A DNA stretch of 64,000 bases. It comes from Megachile rotundata. Its lineage: Eukaryota; Arthropoda; Insecta; Hymenoptera; Megachilidae. The DNA lies in the NCBI RefSeq assembly GCF_050947335.1, contig NC_134989.1, positions 7,743,501 through 7,807,500 of the forward strand. The letters run 5' to 3'. The position numbers and the translations under genes are program-made. This document shows, in pieces, positions 37,102 through 49,090 of the stretch. The notes under the pieces are model-generated. The model saw nothing but the letters and a program-made list of their open reading frames with translations. It did no database searches and was not told the DNA's origin. The first letter of the stretch is position 1; each line of letters begins with the position of its first letter.

Positions 37102-38373
37102 GGCGTCCATTTAGCGGCGAAACGGGTGAACTGAACCTAAAATATGAGGGTCCGAACACGCACATGAGGAAAATAAAAAAATGAATATTTCGGCACTTTG
37201 GCGACGTAGTATGGTTCCTGAGGCATTTAGAAACGAATTTCTATTAGGGTTCGATGCGTTTTGGTGCCTAATAAAGCCAGAAAATCAATTTTTGTAGAAT
37301 TCGGTCCAAAACGGTACAGATGGCGCCATCTAGCGGCGAGCGGCGGAGCCACGAAAAACTAAAATTTCTATTTTCTCGAAAACTAGAGAATTTTAAGTAC
37401 TTCCGAGGGTCAGAAATTGTTCTATGACCTCTCTGGAATCTATATATTGCCGCAAGAACTCTCTAAACGCGCTAGAAAAGAAAATAGAAAAACAGTCCAA
37501 AACATGGAATAAAAAATTGGCGTCCATCTAGCGGTGAAAGTTGGAACTACAAAAACATAAAAATGCGATTTTCTCGAAAATTAGCGAACTTTGAGTACTT
37601 CCGAGGCTGAAAAAGTGTTATGTGATCGAATTAGAAACAATATAAAGCAATAAAAGTTTCCTGAAAGCTTTAATAAAGAAAATTAAAAAAATGTCATTTT
37701 ATGGAGAAAATTTGTGGCGCCATCTAGCGGCGAAACTGCGAACTAAACTGAAAAAACGTATGTCGGAACACGCGTTAAAGAAAAATATAAAAAGTAATAT
37801 TTCGCAACTTTAACGATGCAGTATGCTTCTTTAGACATTTTAAAGCAATATTTGTTAAATAAGTTATTCATTTTTTTACCTATTAAGCCCAAAAAATCAC
37901 TTTTTGTTTGACTCCCTTAAGGCGTGTTCGGACATACGTTTTTTCAGTTTAGTTCGCAGTTTCGCCGCTAGATGGCAGCACAAATTTTCTCCATAAAATG
38001 ACATTTTTTTTATTTTCGTTATTAAAGCCTTTAGGAAGCTTTCATTGCATTATTTTGCTCCTAATACGATCACATAACACTTTCTGAGCCTCGGAAGTAC
38101 TCAAAGTTCGCTAATTTTCGAGAAAATAGCATTTTTATGTTTTTGTAGTTCCAACTTTCACCGCTAGATGGACGCCAATTTTTTAGTCCATGTTTTGGAC
38201 TATTTTTCTATTTTCTTTCCTAGCGCTTTTAGGGGGTTCTTGCAGCAATATATAGGTTCCAGAGAGGTCATAGAACAATTGCTGACCTTCAGAAGTACTT
38301 AAAATTTTCTAGTTTTCGAGAAAATCGAAATTTTAGTTTTTCATAGTTCCGCCGCTCGCCGCTAGATGGCGCC
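37102..38373. promoter_or_regulatory. seven CTCF-like motifs CCGCTAGATGGCGCC inside the foldback
   Basis: Sites on the minus strand: 37102-37117, 37322-37336, 37519-37534 and 37716-37730. Sites on the plus strand: 37965-37979, 38161-38176 and 38359-38373. Two are perfect palindrome partners (37322 and 38359), and others have GGACGCC, GGCAGC or a single substitution. The core differs at one position from the vertebrate CTCF consensus CCASYAGRKGGCRS. Orientation is divergent about the centre of symmetry. Binding is inferred, not shown. Confidence 0.55.
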
Positions 38374-38513
38374 ACCTGTACCGTTTTGACCCGAATTCTA
38401 CAAAAATTGATTTCCTGGCTTTTTTAAGCATCAAAACGCATCGAACCCTAATAGAAATTTGTTTCTAAATGCCTCAGGGACCATACTACGTCATCAAAGT
38501 GCCGAAATATTGC
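37183..38513. repeat. long imperfect inverted repeat, arms of about 600 bases
   Basis: The left arm starts AATATTTCGGCACTTT and the right arm ends with its complement AAAGTGCCGAAATATT. Long stretches match in between, for example GAGTACTTCCGAGGCT versus AGCCTCGGAAGTACTC, and ACCTCTCTGGAA versus TTCCAGAGAGGT. Arm similarity looks above 80% by eye. A transcript could fold into a long hairpin. Confidence 0.85.
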
Positions 38514-38585
38514 ACTTTGCATGCGCAGTAGAATTGACATAGGCGGCTCATGTATGTACATATCTCAATGCTGACACAAAATAAT

Positions 38586-38712
38586 TAATTACTCATTACC
38601 CGAAGATTATTTATGAACTTTTATGATCGGACCATATAAATAATGCATTGCTGACCATTCTTTAATCATAAAAGTTCATAGACTGTGCTCTGAAAGTGAG
38701 TAATTAACGATG
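38586..38712. repeat. hairpin-forming inverted repeat of about 125 bases
   Basis: TAATTACTCATTAC..TATGAACTTTTATGAT on the left is mirrored by ATCATAAAAGTTCATA..GTGAGTAATTA on the right, around a loop of roughly 30 bases. It lies within the foldback complex and is followed at 38738-38772 by a GC-rich small hairpin (CCTCCTGCGCGGC..GCCGCGGAGG). Confidence 0.7.
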
Positions 38713-38934
38713 TTGCATACTCATTGTCGTGTATATTCCTCCTGCGCGGCGCCTGCGCGTGCCGCGGAGGAATAATTACCGAAAAACTATATCCTCGTAG
38801 ACTTTAATGCAAAATGGAATTTGCTCGCGCTTATGTACTTAATTTTTCAACTTTTTTGTCCACGCTCTTCTTTTGCACCACTCAACCAATTCAATCGGAT
38901 GACACGGTTGACTATTTTTGTTTTAGCGTGAAAT

Positions 38935-41900
38935 TTACTCATGTATTTGAAATTCTAAATTTTCAAAATCTTTCTTCATTGTTTGTGAGGCTTGCGGAGG
39001 TAAAACTCTCAATGGTGCACGTACAGGACCAGGATTAACATTGGTCAATAAGGGCATTGCTACTTTTGAACTCTCTGCCCAAGCACCTGTAATTTAATTT
39101 TGCAAATATAATTCACATATTCATTTGTTCCATTTGCAGACATGTTTTTATAGCATAAATTAGATATAAGTGCAGTAAATGTATTAGATATTTAGTAAAA
39201 AGGTAGTGCATGATGTATCAACATTATTTTCAAAGTTGAAATGACATTAAAAGGAGTTAACTATTTTTACCATGTTTTGATGTAGCAATCACAGCCTTTG
39301 TCAATAGTTCTTGTTTTTCTCTCATTTTAAACATATTTCCAGCTTTCCCTTCGGCCATAATTTCGAGTACTAGTTCCGGTAACATGTTGGCGGTTGTTGA
39401 TATGAATGAATCGATTCCTAATGTGTAGGCAGCACTTATTGTCTGAAACAAATATAATGAAAATATAGTGTAAAATAACATTGAAAATGATATAACAAAT
39501 ATTTCCTGTTATAATAAATGTTATACTGACATCTCATAATAAATGTTTAGACCTGCTATAATAAACAGAATTAATTAGAATAATATCATAAAAGTCATTA
39601 AATATGTTAAAAATAAAATTACAAGCGTTATAAAAAATATAAAAAATAATATTATTAAAGTTTTCAGTGAAATTAAAAGTAAAACCCACCTGATTATTTC
39701 CAAGGAACACTGCATACTTTTTGTTACCAACATTTAATGCTTGAGTACCTTCTTCCAAATTAGCGCTTGTGAATTTTATTCCCGCAAATGTTGGAATTTT
39801 TTCCCCCACTGATTCAAGGAATTGTCTCATATGCACTGTAAATAATTTTTATAAACGCATTGTCCATTTATGTCGTAATTTGTAATTCATTTTCACACGG
39901 GAAAAGCGGAATATTAAATATTTACGATAATTCATTCTACAGAATTTATTTAATACTGCATTATGAATAAATAACTTATGAGAATTTAATACTGCATTAT
40001 GAATAAATAATTGTCATCTAATTAAACGAATTTAATACTGCATTATGAATAAATTTTGCAAATGTTACATTTACACATGACATAAAAAGTATTTCACGAG
40101 GTTTGAAGTTATTTCAAAATTATTAAAACATTGTACTTTATATTGTTTCATAAAATTTGAGATTTCAGCCACAATTCTGATTAACACTAAACCTACCGGC
40201 ACATAATGTATACTTAATTTGAAATTAAAAATGAAGTTAAATAATAAATAAACAAACGACAAAACATAAATTAGTACACACATTTAGTCTTTATCTTGAT
40301 AAAAATCAATGCTGATTTCAAGGAACGTACTTTAACAAAATGTGTGTCTTATAATAAGAAACTTGTGGAACGATCATTTGACCGGTTTGATAGTTTTAGT
40401 GTTAATAGACTATAAAATAAAGTGTCATTTTCTTGCTTTATATTATAAATAATACATCATTGCTTTGGTTATATTACAAGCTCTAATATGTTTTAATGAA
40501 TATTGTAAAGTATATTGTTTGTTATCTTACCATTAACGTTAGTGAGTACTGGAATATGATAATATAGAAGAGGTGTACTCGGTGCTGCAGAGCCGACTAA
40601 TTTTAAGTACTCGATAATTTGTTCTGGGGATGATGGTTTGAAATATAATTCCGGTAGACAGAGTATAGAATCTGCTTTGATATTCTCAGCATGCTTTGCC
40701 TTAAAGACAAATTTTATAAATAAGAACAACGAAGAGGACATTTCCACAATAGCTGAACAACTGTTTGTACATCACAAGTTTGTACGTGCCTTATTGATTT
40801 ATATTACATTGCATAAATTTAGATACTGATATGTAGGATGTGCGCTTTGCAAACTGCAAATATTTTATTTCTACAGAAAGAAAAAAATCGTTCACCAGTT
40901 TTATAATTTCAGTAATTTTTTATATATGGAAGCAATTCGTAATTAAATATTTTAGTTGATTTGATTGATTGATTGATTTTATATGCTCGACTGTTATAAT
41001 CATTGGCCCAAATATTTTAGTTCTTGATGATATTTATTATTATCTTTAATTTCTTCAAATGCAAATTTTTCATTATAATAGAAATGAAAGAAATTGTTTA
41101 CTGTTTCGGAATCTGAGATTCAATTTTGAAAATATAAAACAGTTGGATATTTTAATTCTTGAATATACCTTGTTATTTTTTACTTTTCTTATTGTATAGT
41201 TAATTAAATACGACAGATTTCATCTTATATGAGTTTTGATATTTCACGTATATTTTTTACTTCCTTCAAAATAAAATTATTAAAAATAGTATCAGTCTTA
41301 TGGAGTCGACTTACATCCTACAGAAAAGTATTCTTCATGTTCTGTTAAGATTGCAATTATTTTTCTCAGGATCATTATTTCTTTCAGGGAGGTATTAATA
41401 ATAAGAATTAATACCCACAATTGAAATTCAAAATGAAAATTCAAAATGAAATTCAAATGAAAACGATAGAAACTGAAGATCATTAGCTACAAAAATGAAA
41501 AAACTATTATTCCAATTATTATCATATAGGATACGGTTTATATCTAACCGACTCTAACTACTTCAAATTGTATAATCCGCATTCATAATGGCCGATAAAC
41601 ATTGAAAATTTGCACACAAAATCTTGCGATAGTGAAGAGATTTGCATATAAAATCTTACGATAGTGAAGAGATTTGCATACAAAATCTTATGAAGGTAAA
41701 AAGATTTTCATTTACATATAAATTTTATGGTAGTGAATATTATTTACGTACGAGTTCAAGAACATCGGGAAGCGGTGCACCTCCTACTTGAATCATCAAA
41801 TGTTGTTTTGTCGTTTTTACAACGTCGGCCCATGCTTCAGCATGTAACTTCCTCTCGCCTACAGACATGGACGGACCTTCTCCAGTTGTTCCATTGACTA

Positions 41901-44032
41901 TTAGTCATGAAACATTTCAACACATTATTATTTTACAGTTCACATAAAAATATTATAAGACTCCATCCACACTCACTCACATGAAGATTTGGTTTTGTTT
42001 TGTATGTGACATGTGAGAATCGAATGAGTGATATGAAGATTAGACATATGAAGGAAGGTCAAGTTAAGTGAATTAATCTATAATTGATAAAATATCTTCA
42101 TTTATCAATAACATGTAAATCTGCATGAAGGTACAGACAAAACTATGGTAGATATGGTTTTTTGTCAGAGAAAGAAACTTTTTTAAAATGGGCAAAAATC
42201 TTAAAAAAAAAATTGTCAAAGGTGTAGGAAGGTGGTTGAAAGGGGTCTGAGAAGTGGAGAACCCCGCAGCGAGCAACAGCGAGTTACAGTATATATGTAT
42301 ATACTGTATTTTACAGTATATGTTATTGTACAGTTATACATACTGTATTTCATCCGTCTACATATTTACATGCATGCATATATGATTTCTGTGTGCAGCT
42401 ACTGCACAAAATTTATAGAAAGAATTTTTGATTGATTGATTGATTAATTTTATATGGGCCTCGACTGCTATGATCATTGGTCCAAGAATTTTTGAGTAAA
42501 CATATTGAAACATATTGAAAGTAAAATATGTATGATGTTTACTCACCAAGAACTCCATTAACTTTCTTTGAAGCTAAATATTTGGCGTACTGCGGTACAA
42601 CTGACAAGTTTAGACTCCTTACACTAAAATTAAACAGCAAAATAGCAAAACTAAATAACTTTAGTTGAACAGAAGGTCTTTTTAAATCGTACTGCATTTG
42701 ATCGTGTTATGTCAAATTCGTGAGCGTAAAGACTTGACACAAAATTAGTATGAAGTAATAATTATGCGAAATAAAGTTGAAGTTTAAACGTTTGTATAAA
42801 GATTAAATTTTTATAAACAGGCTATACAAGTATCTAGAAAGCGAATAATGTTTAAATATTGACTCGTTTATTATTTTATTTTGTTTTATATATTTCGCTG
42901 TATAAAAACATGAAAAATGTTACCTGTCATTATTAAACGGTGAAAAGACGGGGACGATAAGACCTTTATATGTGAACGGTATTCTCTATAATTAGAAATT
43001 AATTAAGTTTGTCGTAATAATGTATAATAAAGAATTTACATTCGCAAATTTAAATTTAAGTTTTCAATTAAACTCCTATGCTATTTTCGATTTAATCACG
43101 AATTAATATTTAGAATTCAATAATTTTTTAATTGAATGTCATGTTAACGTGAAAATGGACTTTTATTAAAGGTGCTTAAACAATTATAATTACAAAGTCA
43201 AATATCATTAGGTTTTATTTTTTATATGACATATAAGAATCGAATGAGTGTTATGAAGATTTGATATATGAAGGAAGGTCAAGTTAAGCGAATTGCAATC
43301 TATAATTGATAAATTATCTTCATTTATCAATAATATGTAAATCTGCATCCTTAAGGTTTCCACAATGACTTTTTACTACATATTCGTATTTTCAACTTAT
43401 AGTTTCAATTTAACATTTAAAGAAACATTTAATGACAATTGTTTATACTAAATTATACATAAAATTAAAATTAATATATCAAAATATGAATCTTCAGAAA
43501 AAGGTTACATTTTAAAAATGAGGTTCAAGTGTTTATACACAAGTATGTATACTTGTACAATTGGTGTCTTACAAATTACGAAATCTACTTATCACAAACA
43601 TCAATCAAAACAAAATAGTAGATATCGATATAAAACAGTTTATCTTAACTGTCTAATAATTGTGATGTACATCTTGTTTAGACTATCTCGCGCAACGAGA
43701 ACTTTTAAAATCAATAACTAGATGACTTGTTAAAAATAAATTTAATATTAATATCACAAAATAAATTACAGTATTAATATTTAATTTTAAGAAGAATTAT
43801 CGTGATTGTTCATAATACGTTATTAATTAATTTTGAAAATTAGATATTTATTGTTGATAAACATTTATGTGAATAAAAATAACTTATATTAATTTGTAGA
43901 AGCAACATAACCAAAAAGATTATCCATAAAATATTAAGCAAAGTATTATAAAGTATTGGAAAAAAGTAATTTTTAATTTTGTCAATATAAATTAATAATA
44001 TTGATGATGTACAAGGTTATACGTACCGGCAT
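38935..44032 (-). CDS. N-acetylneuraminate lyase-like protein, copy A, complete
   Basis: Eight coding exons on the minus strand: 44027-44032 (Met-Pro only), 42924-42985, 42547-42623, 41752-41897, 40531-40699, 39690-39835, 39271-39442 and 38935-39086, giving 309 residues. This is a DapA/NanA-type (beta/alpha)8-barrel aldolase. The substrate-carboxylate motif NGTTGEG is at residues 50-56, the active-site tyrosine block YYHIP at 143-147, and the Schiff-base lysine in GIKFT at residue 174, so all key residues are present. The expected reaction is cleavage of N-acetylneuraminate to N-acetylmannosamine and pyruvate in the cytosol, i.e. sialic-acid catabolism; substrate in this insect is inferred from family similarity. 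Exon 1 was placed by the conserved CTCGTATTCCACGATGCCG shared with copy B and by phase. It is followed by copy B in the same direction. The 3' flank runs into the foldback element. Confidence 0.92.
39940..40055. repeat. three short direct repeats in an intron of copy A
   Basis: TTTAATACTGCATTATGAAT occurs three times within about 100 bases, spaced roughly 38 and 40 bases apart, in the intron between exons 5 and 6. Confidence 0.8.
41985..42120. repeat. dispersed repeat of about 140 bases, first copy (intron of copy A)
   Basis: A segment containing GAATCGAATGAGTG..ATATGAAGGAAGGTCAAGTT and CTTCATTTATCAATAA recurs at 43205-43348 in the same orientation with about 85-90% identity. The two copies sit in two neighbouring introns of lyase copy A. 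A second, shorter repeat (GATTGATTGATT..CGACTG..ATCATTGG) occurs at 40965-41010 and 42432-42485. Confidence 0.75.
43205..43348. repeat. dispersed repeat of about 140 bases, second copy (intron of copy A)
   Basis: Direct repeat of the segment at 41985-42120. It ends in the same AATATGTAAATCTGCAT-like sequence. No terminal inverted repeats or target duplication were evident, so the mechanism is unclear. Confidence 0.75.
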
Positions 44033-44799
44033 CGTGGAATACGAGGTGTATACCAAAGAACTGATTTGTAAACTGTACAAAAGTTATTGAAGAGGAATTC
44101 TTTTCAGCACGACTCAGATAAACCGGTTTCAACTACATATCAAGCCACACTTCTGATGTTTTTAAACTCTTCACTTGTGACACTGTAATAATCTTATACA
44201 AACAGCTTTCCTAATTATCTTTCTACATAATGATATCGACTGTATTTTTTAATCACTCGAAACTTGCATGTACAGAACGAATAAAAAAATTAATTATTTA
44301 TAATGGATAAAAAATAATTGATTGATTATTTTGAAGTAGATTTGGTATAAATATATATGTTTATCGTTTTTTTGATGACTCTAATATTAAACTTTTTTTG
44401 GATAAAAATTAAGATCGTGGACTTAAAAAAAGTGAAACTAAAAATTAAATGTCTCTTATATATTTTTGTTAATATTCTTTAAAATACGAAATGTTAAACA
44501 GAGTGTCTAAAGTATATTTTTTATTAGAAGTTTAAGTGCTATGATTTATTATGAAAACTTCAAATGCAATTTATTTATTTATATATGTCATTAGTTATTT
44601 ATATTTAAATATTAGTTGAAATATATTTGATTCATGCAATCATGTATTTTATTCATGTAAAACAGTATGATTTGTAATAAAAGTAACTATGGGTTATTAA
44701 CTTAATAAATCTTAGGAAGGGTTGATTAAAAACTCTGCTATATTTCTTTATAAAAATATTTTTTATATTCATTCACATATGTCTGCTGCTTTTATTAGA
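44033..44799. other. intergenic DNA between the two lyase copies
   Basis: About 770 AT-rich bases. The part next to copy A (44080-44120) keeps a CACGACTC.GATAA block that also precedes copy B at 48815-48831, so the upstream region was duplicated with the gene. No additional exon is visible. Confidence 0.6.
44791..44796 (-). terminator. possible polyadenylation signal of lyase copy B
   Basis: AATAAA on the minus strand begins three bases after the TAA stop. This is unusually close, so a more distant signal may be the one used. Confidence 0.3.
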
Positions 44800-47700
44800 T
44801 TACAATTTTACTTGAAATCCTAGAATTTGTAAATCTTTTGCCATCACCGTTCTAACTTGCGGGGGTAAAACTTTCAAAGGTGCGCGTGTAGGTCCAACGT
44901 TGATATTAGTTAATAAGGGCATTGCTACCTTCATAGTTTCTACCCAGTTACCTGAAATTTAATAGTATAATTAATTCATAATTAACAGATTCATCACACA
45001 TTCGACTAAACGCTGTTCTTATGAAGTTTGAAAATTTTAAACAAGAGTAACATCTATTGTTATAAACAAGAATAAATTAATAATATAACTATTATGATTA
45101 TTTTTAGTAATATGCGTTAAAAGATAGTAAATCATTTTTACCATGTTGTGATATAACCATCACAGCCTTTGTGAGTTGTTGTTGTTTTTCTTTTGCTTTC
45201 AACAAGTTTCCGGCTTTCATTTCATTGAAAATTTCGAATACAAGTTCTGGAAGCATATTTATGCCTGTTGCTATGACTGAATCCATTCCTAATGCACAGG
45301 CAGCGTTTATTAACTAAAATAAATAAAATTAATAAAATTAAATGAAAATAAGTAAAAAAAGTTAACTAGAATAAGTCAAGACAAATAAACTATACTACAC
45401 ATGATAAATAAAGTAAAATTCATAAAATAAATAGAACTACTATATGAAACTAAATATAAGTCCATAATTTTTGTCATAAAATTGAATAAATTAGAAATTT
45501 GTATTTTTACTTTATTACTTTGTAGTACACAATATGTGTAGATTAATTTGTCACTTATTAATAGTGAGTGTCAATAAAGTCACTTTTCATAAGAAAAGTC
45601 ATATCATACGTTTATTATGCTCAAATTAGTATGAATAAAATTACTTAAAAAATTATTCAAGAAGACAAAACGAATTGTGAATATATAATTTACCTGATCA
45701 TTTCCTAGGAATATTACGTATTTCTTATTGTGGGCATTCAATGCCTGAGCACCTTCTTCCAAGTTGGCACTCGTGAATTTTATTCCCACGAATGTCGGAA
45801 TTGTTTCACCAAGAGATTCAAGGAATTGTCCCATATGCACTAGAAAAAATTATTTTTTAAATATATGCTGTTCTCTGTTTACTTATCTTATAGCACTTTA
45901 CGTGCACAAGAATGAACTAAGAATAGTAAATCACTGATTGTAAGAAAAAGGAAAACTTGTACAAATTTTACAATAATTACAATAATCAAAATTCTACAGA
46001 ATTTAACAGTGCAAATTATAGTCCAACCTGCTATGTCTCATTTCTTTTAAATAATATACTTATTTGAAAATAGTGAAAATATAACATTTTTAATTTACAT
46101 ATAAAATTTCTAATTTTTGCATTGTATATTTTTCTCTATGGAATTATTGTAATTTTAATTTATTTTTTATTGCAATTTTGTCAAAATAAAATACCACATT
46201 GCAAAATTGCAATACCACAGGGTTATAGTTTCTATTTTCCAGAACTGTAAGTACATGCTTTTGTATAAACTTCAAAATAATAAATTTCAAATCTACTAGA
46301 TATAGATTTCAAATTCCGTATAGACCCGTATAAATCCCTATAGACTTTAAATAATTCTATCAATTAACTTACCATTCACATTAGTAAACATTGGAATATG
46401 ATAATATAGAAGAGGTGTATTCGGAGCTGCAGAGCCAACTAATTTCAAATATTCCGCCAATTGCGTCGATGTCGATGGTTTGAAATATAGTTCCGGTAAA
46501 CAGAGAATGGAGTCTGCTTTGATGCTTTCAGCATGCTTTGCCTTGAAGACAAATTTTATAATTTATAATATTAATCACGAACAAGTTCATATGTTATTAA
46601 GAAAAGACTTCATAGGGAGTCTTCATAAAGACTTCATTCATAGAATTGTGAATTTAACGAAATTAGCTTACACATGTACCTTACATTATGTTAAAGAGAT
46701 AGAGAACAACCATTTTGTAATTTAGAAATAGTCTGTATGAATATGAACGATTCAATTTTATCTATTTTGTATTGATATACTAATCCAATTTATACATGAA
46801 CAGTCTTCATTGCTAGTTAACTAACAATAAGTTCACATTAACTTTTTACCTCGATGAAAATCAACACAGTTGTCAAAAAAATGGCCTCATCAAATTTGAC
46901 AATTTAAAATAAAAAATTTGCAATATGGTCAGTTGTTCACTTTGGTAATTTTAGTGTAAACGTTTCAATTCAATTGTGTGTTTATTATTCATTTCGTTTA
47001 ATTGTTTAGTATAGAAAGCTTTTATTTCTATTTGTTATATAGAGTTTATAGTCGTGAATATTATTTACGTACGAGTTCAAGGACATCGGGAAGGGGTGCG
47101 CCTCCAACTTGAATCATTAAATGTTGTTTCGTCGTTTTTACAGCGTTTGCCCATGCTTCGGCAACCATCTTCCTTTCAGTCAGAGATAGAGATGGTCCTT
47201 CTCCAGTTGTTCCATTTACTATTAAAAATAACGTTAAAAATAAAAGGTCACAAGATATTTCACAAATCGTGTCCTTATATTTTAGGAAAGTTTAATTTTT
47301 GCTTACCAAGAATGCCGGTAACCTTCTTTGATGCTAAATAGTTGGCATATTGTGGTATGATTGACAAGTTTAGACTTCTTGTGCTAAAATAAAGTAATAA
47401 AGTAATAATATAATTTTAGTCGATTGGTGGATATTCTTGGTTGATAAACTAATTTATCAATTTTTAAATATATAAAATTTAAAATTATTTGGTAACAAAA
47501 ATAACCTAAAACAGTATTTTATATTTTAATGAATGATACAACTTGTTCAAATTCAACAAAGTATCAAATTGATCACTCATACATAATTCGTTTCTAATGG
47601 CTTCAAAATAATTTACTATAAAATGAACGTACGTATGTAATTTCATTTTATTATTAACAATAAATAATATTTAGCAGATATGTTCTTATAATGGAAAATA

Positions 47701-48740
47701 TTGACAGAATATTTATTTCAACGTTTAACGTTAAAAACAAATTAAATGTGTGTAGACTAGAATTAATATATTGAATATCAATATAATTAAAAAATTAAGA
47801 GCAACATAAAATTACATTTTTAACTTAACATTTACTTTTTCTCACGAATCGCATCACATTATGTATTAACTTTATTATTTTAAATTTGTATGTATTCGTT
47901 TTGTTATTTATATTAATAGAATTACCTGTCATTATTAAACGGCGAAAACACGGGAACGATAAGTCCTCTAAAAGTGAATGGTACTTTCTACAATCAAAAA
48001 TTAATAAAATATTACATTTTACATTTTGCATTAATAAATTTAAACTTGAATTGCTAGCTTATTTTCATTTTTGTCGTTGTTCTACATATTTAAGTATTTA
48101 TAGTGAATAATACTTGCACTATTTTACTTAATTTTCATTATTTTATTTAATGTAAATTAAATGGGAGACTTCATAGAATTATTGTAAACAATAACTGCTG
48201 ATGTAAAGTGTAAATTATAGAATGAAACCAAGATTTGTTCGTATCTCTACAACACATACAGATAAATTATGTAAGTTTAGAACTGAAATCTGCTTATCAC
48301 AAACATCAATGTAAATAAGATAATTTGTATAACATGTATGTGTATGACAGTTTGCCAATATTTCTCATCATCCGCAACGTATTGATCCGATATTGAAAGT
48401 ATATTTTATTCATATAACTAAAATAACTAACACAATCAATACATAATTAATATAACTAGTTTAAATAACATTATATAATGAAAATTTTATATTATTTATA
48501 ATATATTAAATATTTATATTCATCAATTTAATGACAGTTACAATAATGCCATCAAAATTAATTTTATTATACTCTTATTAATTTATTAATATTATTATAC
48601 TCATTGATAATAAAAATTTATTTTAATAAAATAATTTTCGTAAAAGCCACTGAAAAATATTCTCAAAATATTTGAAAAGAGTACAAATCTCATTTTTGGT
48701 AATTTAAATCGATTATGTATGCGGTTATACGTACCGGCAT
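44800..48740 (-). CDS. N-acetylneuraminate lyase-like protein, copy B, complete
   Basis: Eight coding exons on the minus strand: 48735-48740 (Met-Pro), 47926-47987, 47307-47383, 47073-47218, 46373-46541, 45694-45839, 45142-45313 and 44800-44951. The sizes 6, 62, 77, 146, 169, 146, 172 and 152 bases are identical to those of copy A, giving 309 residues. NGTTGEG (50-56), YYHIP (143-147) and the Schiff-base lysine in GIKFT (174) are intact. Hand alignment to copy A gives about 79 differences, i.e. about 74% identity. Exons 2-6 differ little, exons 7-8 much more (about 43 differences in 107 residues). The gene is therefore an intact tandem duplicate, likely an active lyase; divergence in the carboxyl-terminal barrel helices could alter assembly or substrate range, which is inference. 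No frameshift or stop is seen. Confidence 0.92.
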
Positions 48741-49090
48741 CGTGGAATACGAGATGAACTTGTGAAGCAATAACGTGCCTACTGTATAAAATCGTACGGC
48801 GAGAAATATTTTTACCACGACTCTGATAAGATTGCCAGACTTATACATATCAGACATTACATACACATTGCATGAATTCTGATACATTAAATTTTCCGTT
48901 TGTCAGATAAATAATCTTTTATGCAAACAATTTTTTAATTATCTTTGTGTGTTTTTTAATTACCTCTGTATATTTTTAACATTCTTTTGTTCTTATAATT
49001 GCATTTAAATTTTGTGTTGCGAAAGAAGTTATTTGATAGGTAATAAATATTGAATAATATTAATATAGACAGTAAAAACAATTTTATCTA
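48741..49090. other. 5' flank of lyase copy B
   Basis: AT-rich, with the promoter-proximal CACGACTCTGATAA block shared with copy A. No other gene is visible. Confidence 0.5.

Larger units (their letters stand above)
36583..38900. mobile_element. complex foldback-type repeat element, about 2.3 kb, non-coding
   Basis: Three kinds of repetition are nested here. Two long inverted arms (about 37183-37785 and 37918-38513) flank a 130-base spacer. The flanks share direct repeats: a block containing GGAATAATCACCGAAAAA..TTTGCTCGC at 36749-36815 recurs at 38765-38828, and one containing ACTTCTTTGTCC..CTTTTGCAC at 36627-36661 recurs at 38849-38878. Inside the left arm a segment of about 615 bases begins again near 37700, so the arm is itself a direct duplication. 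No open frame of interest exists. The layout fits a non-autonomous foldback DNA element or nested insertions. The right end lies in the 3' flank of the first sialate-lyase gene, 35 bases past its stop. Confidence 0.75.
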
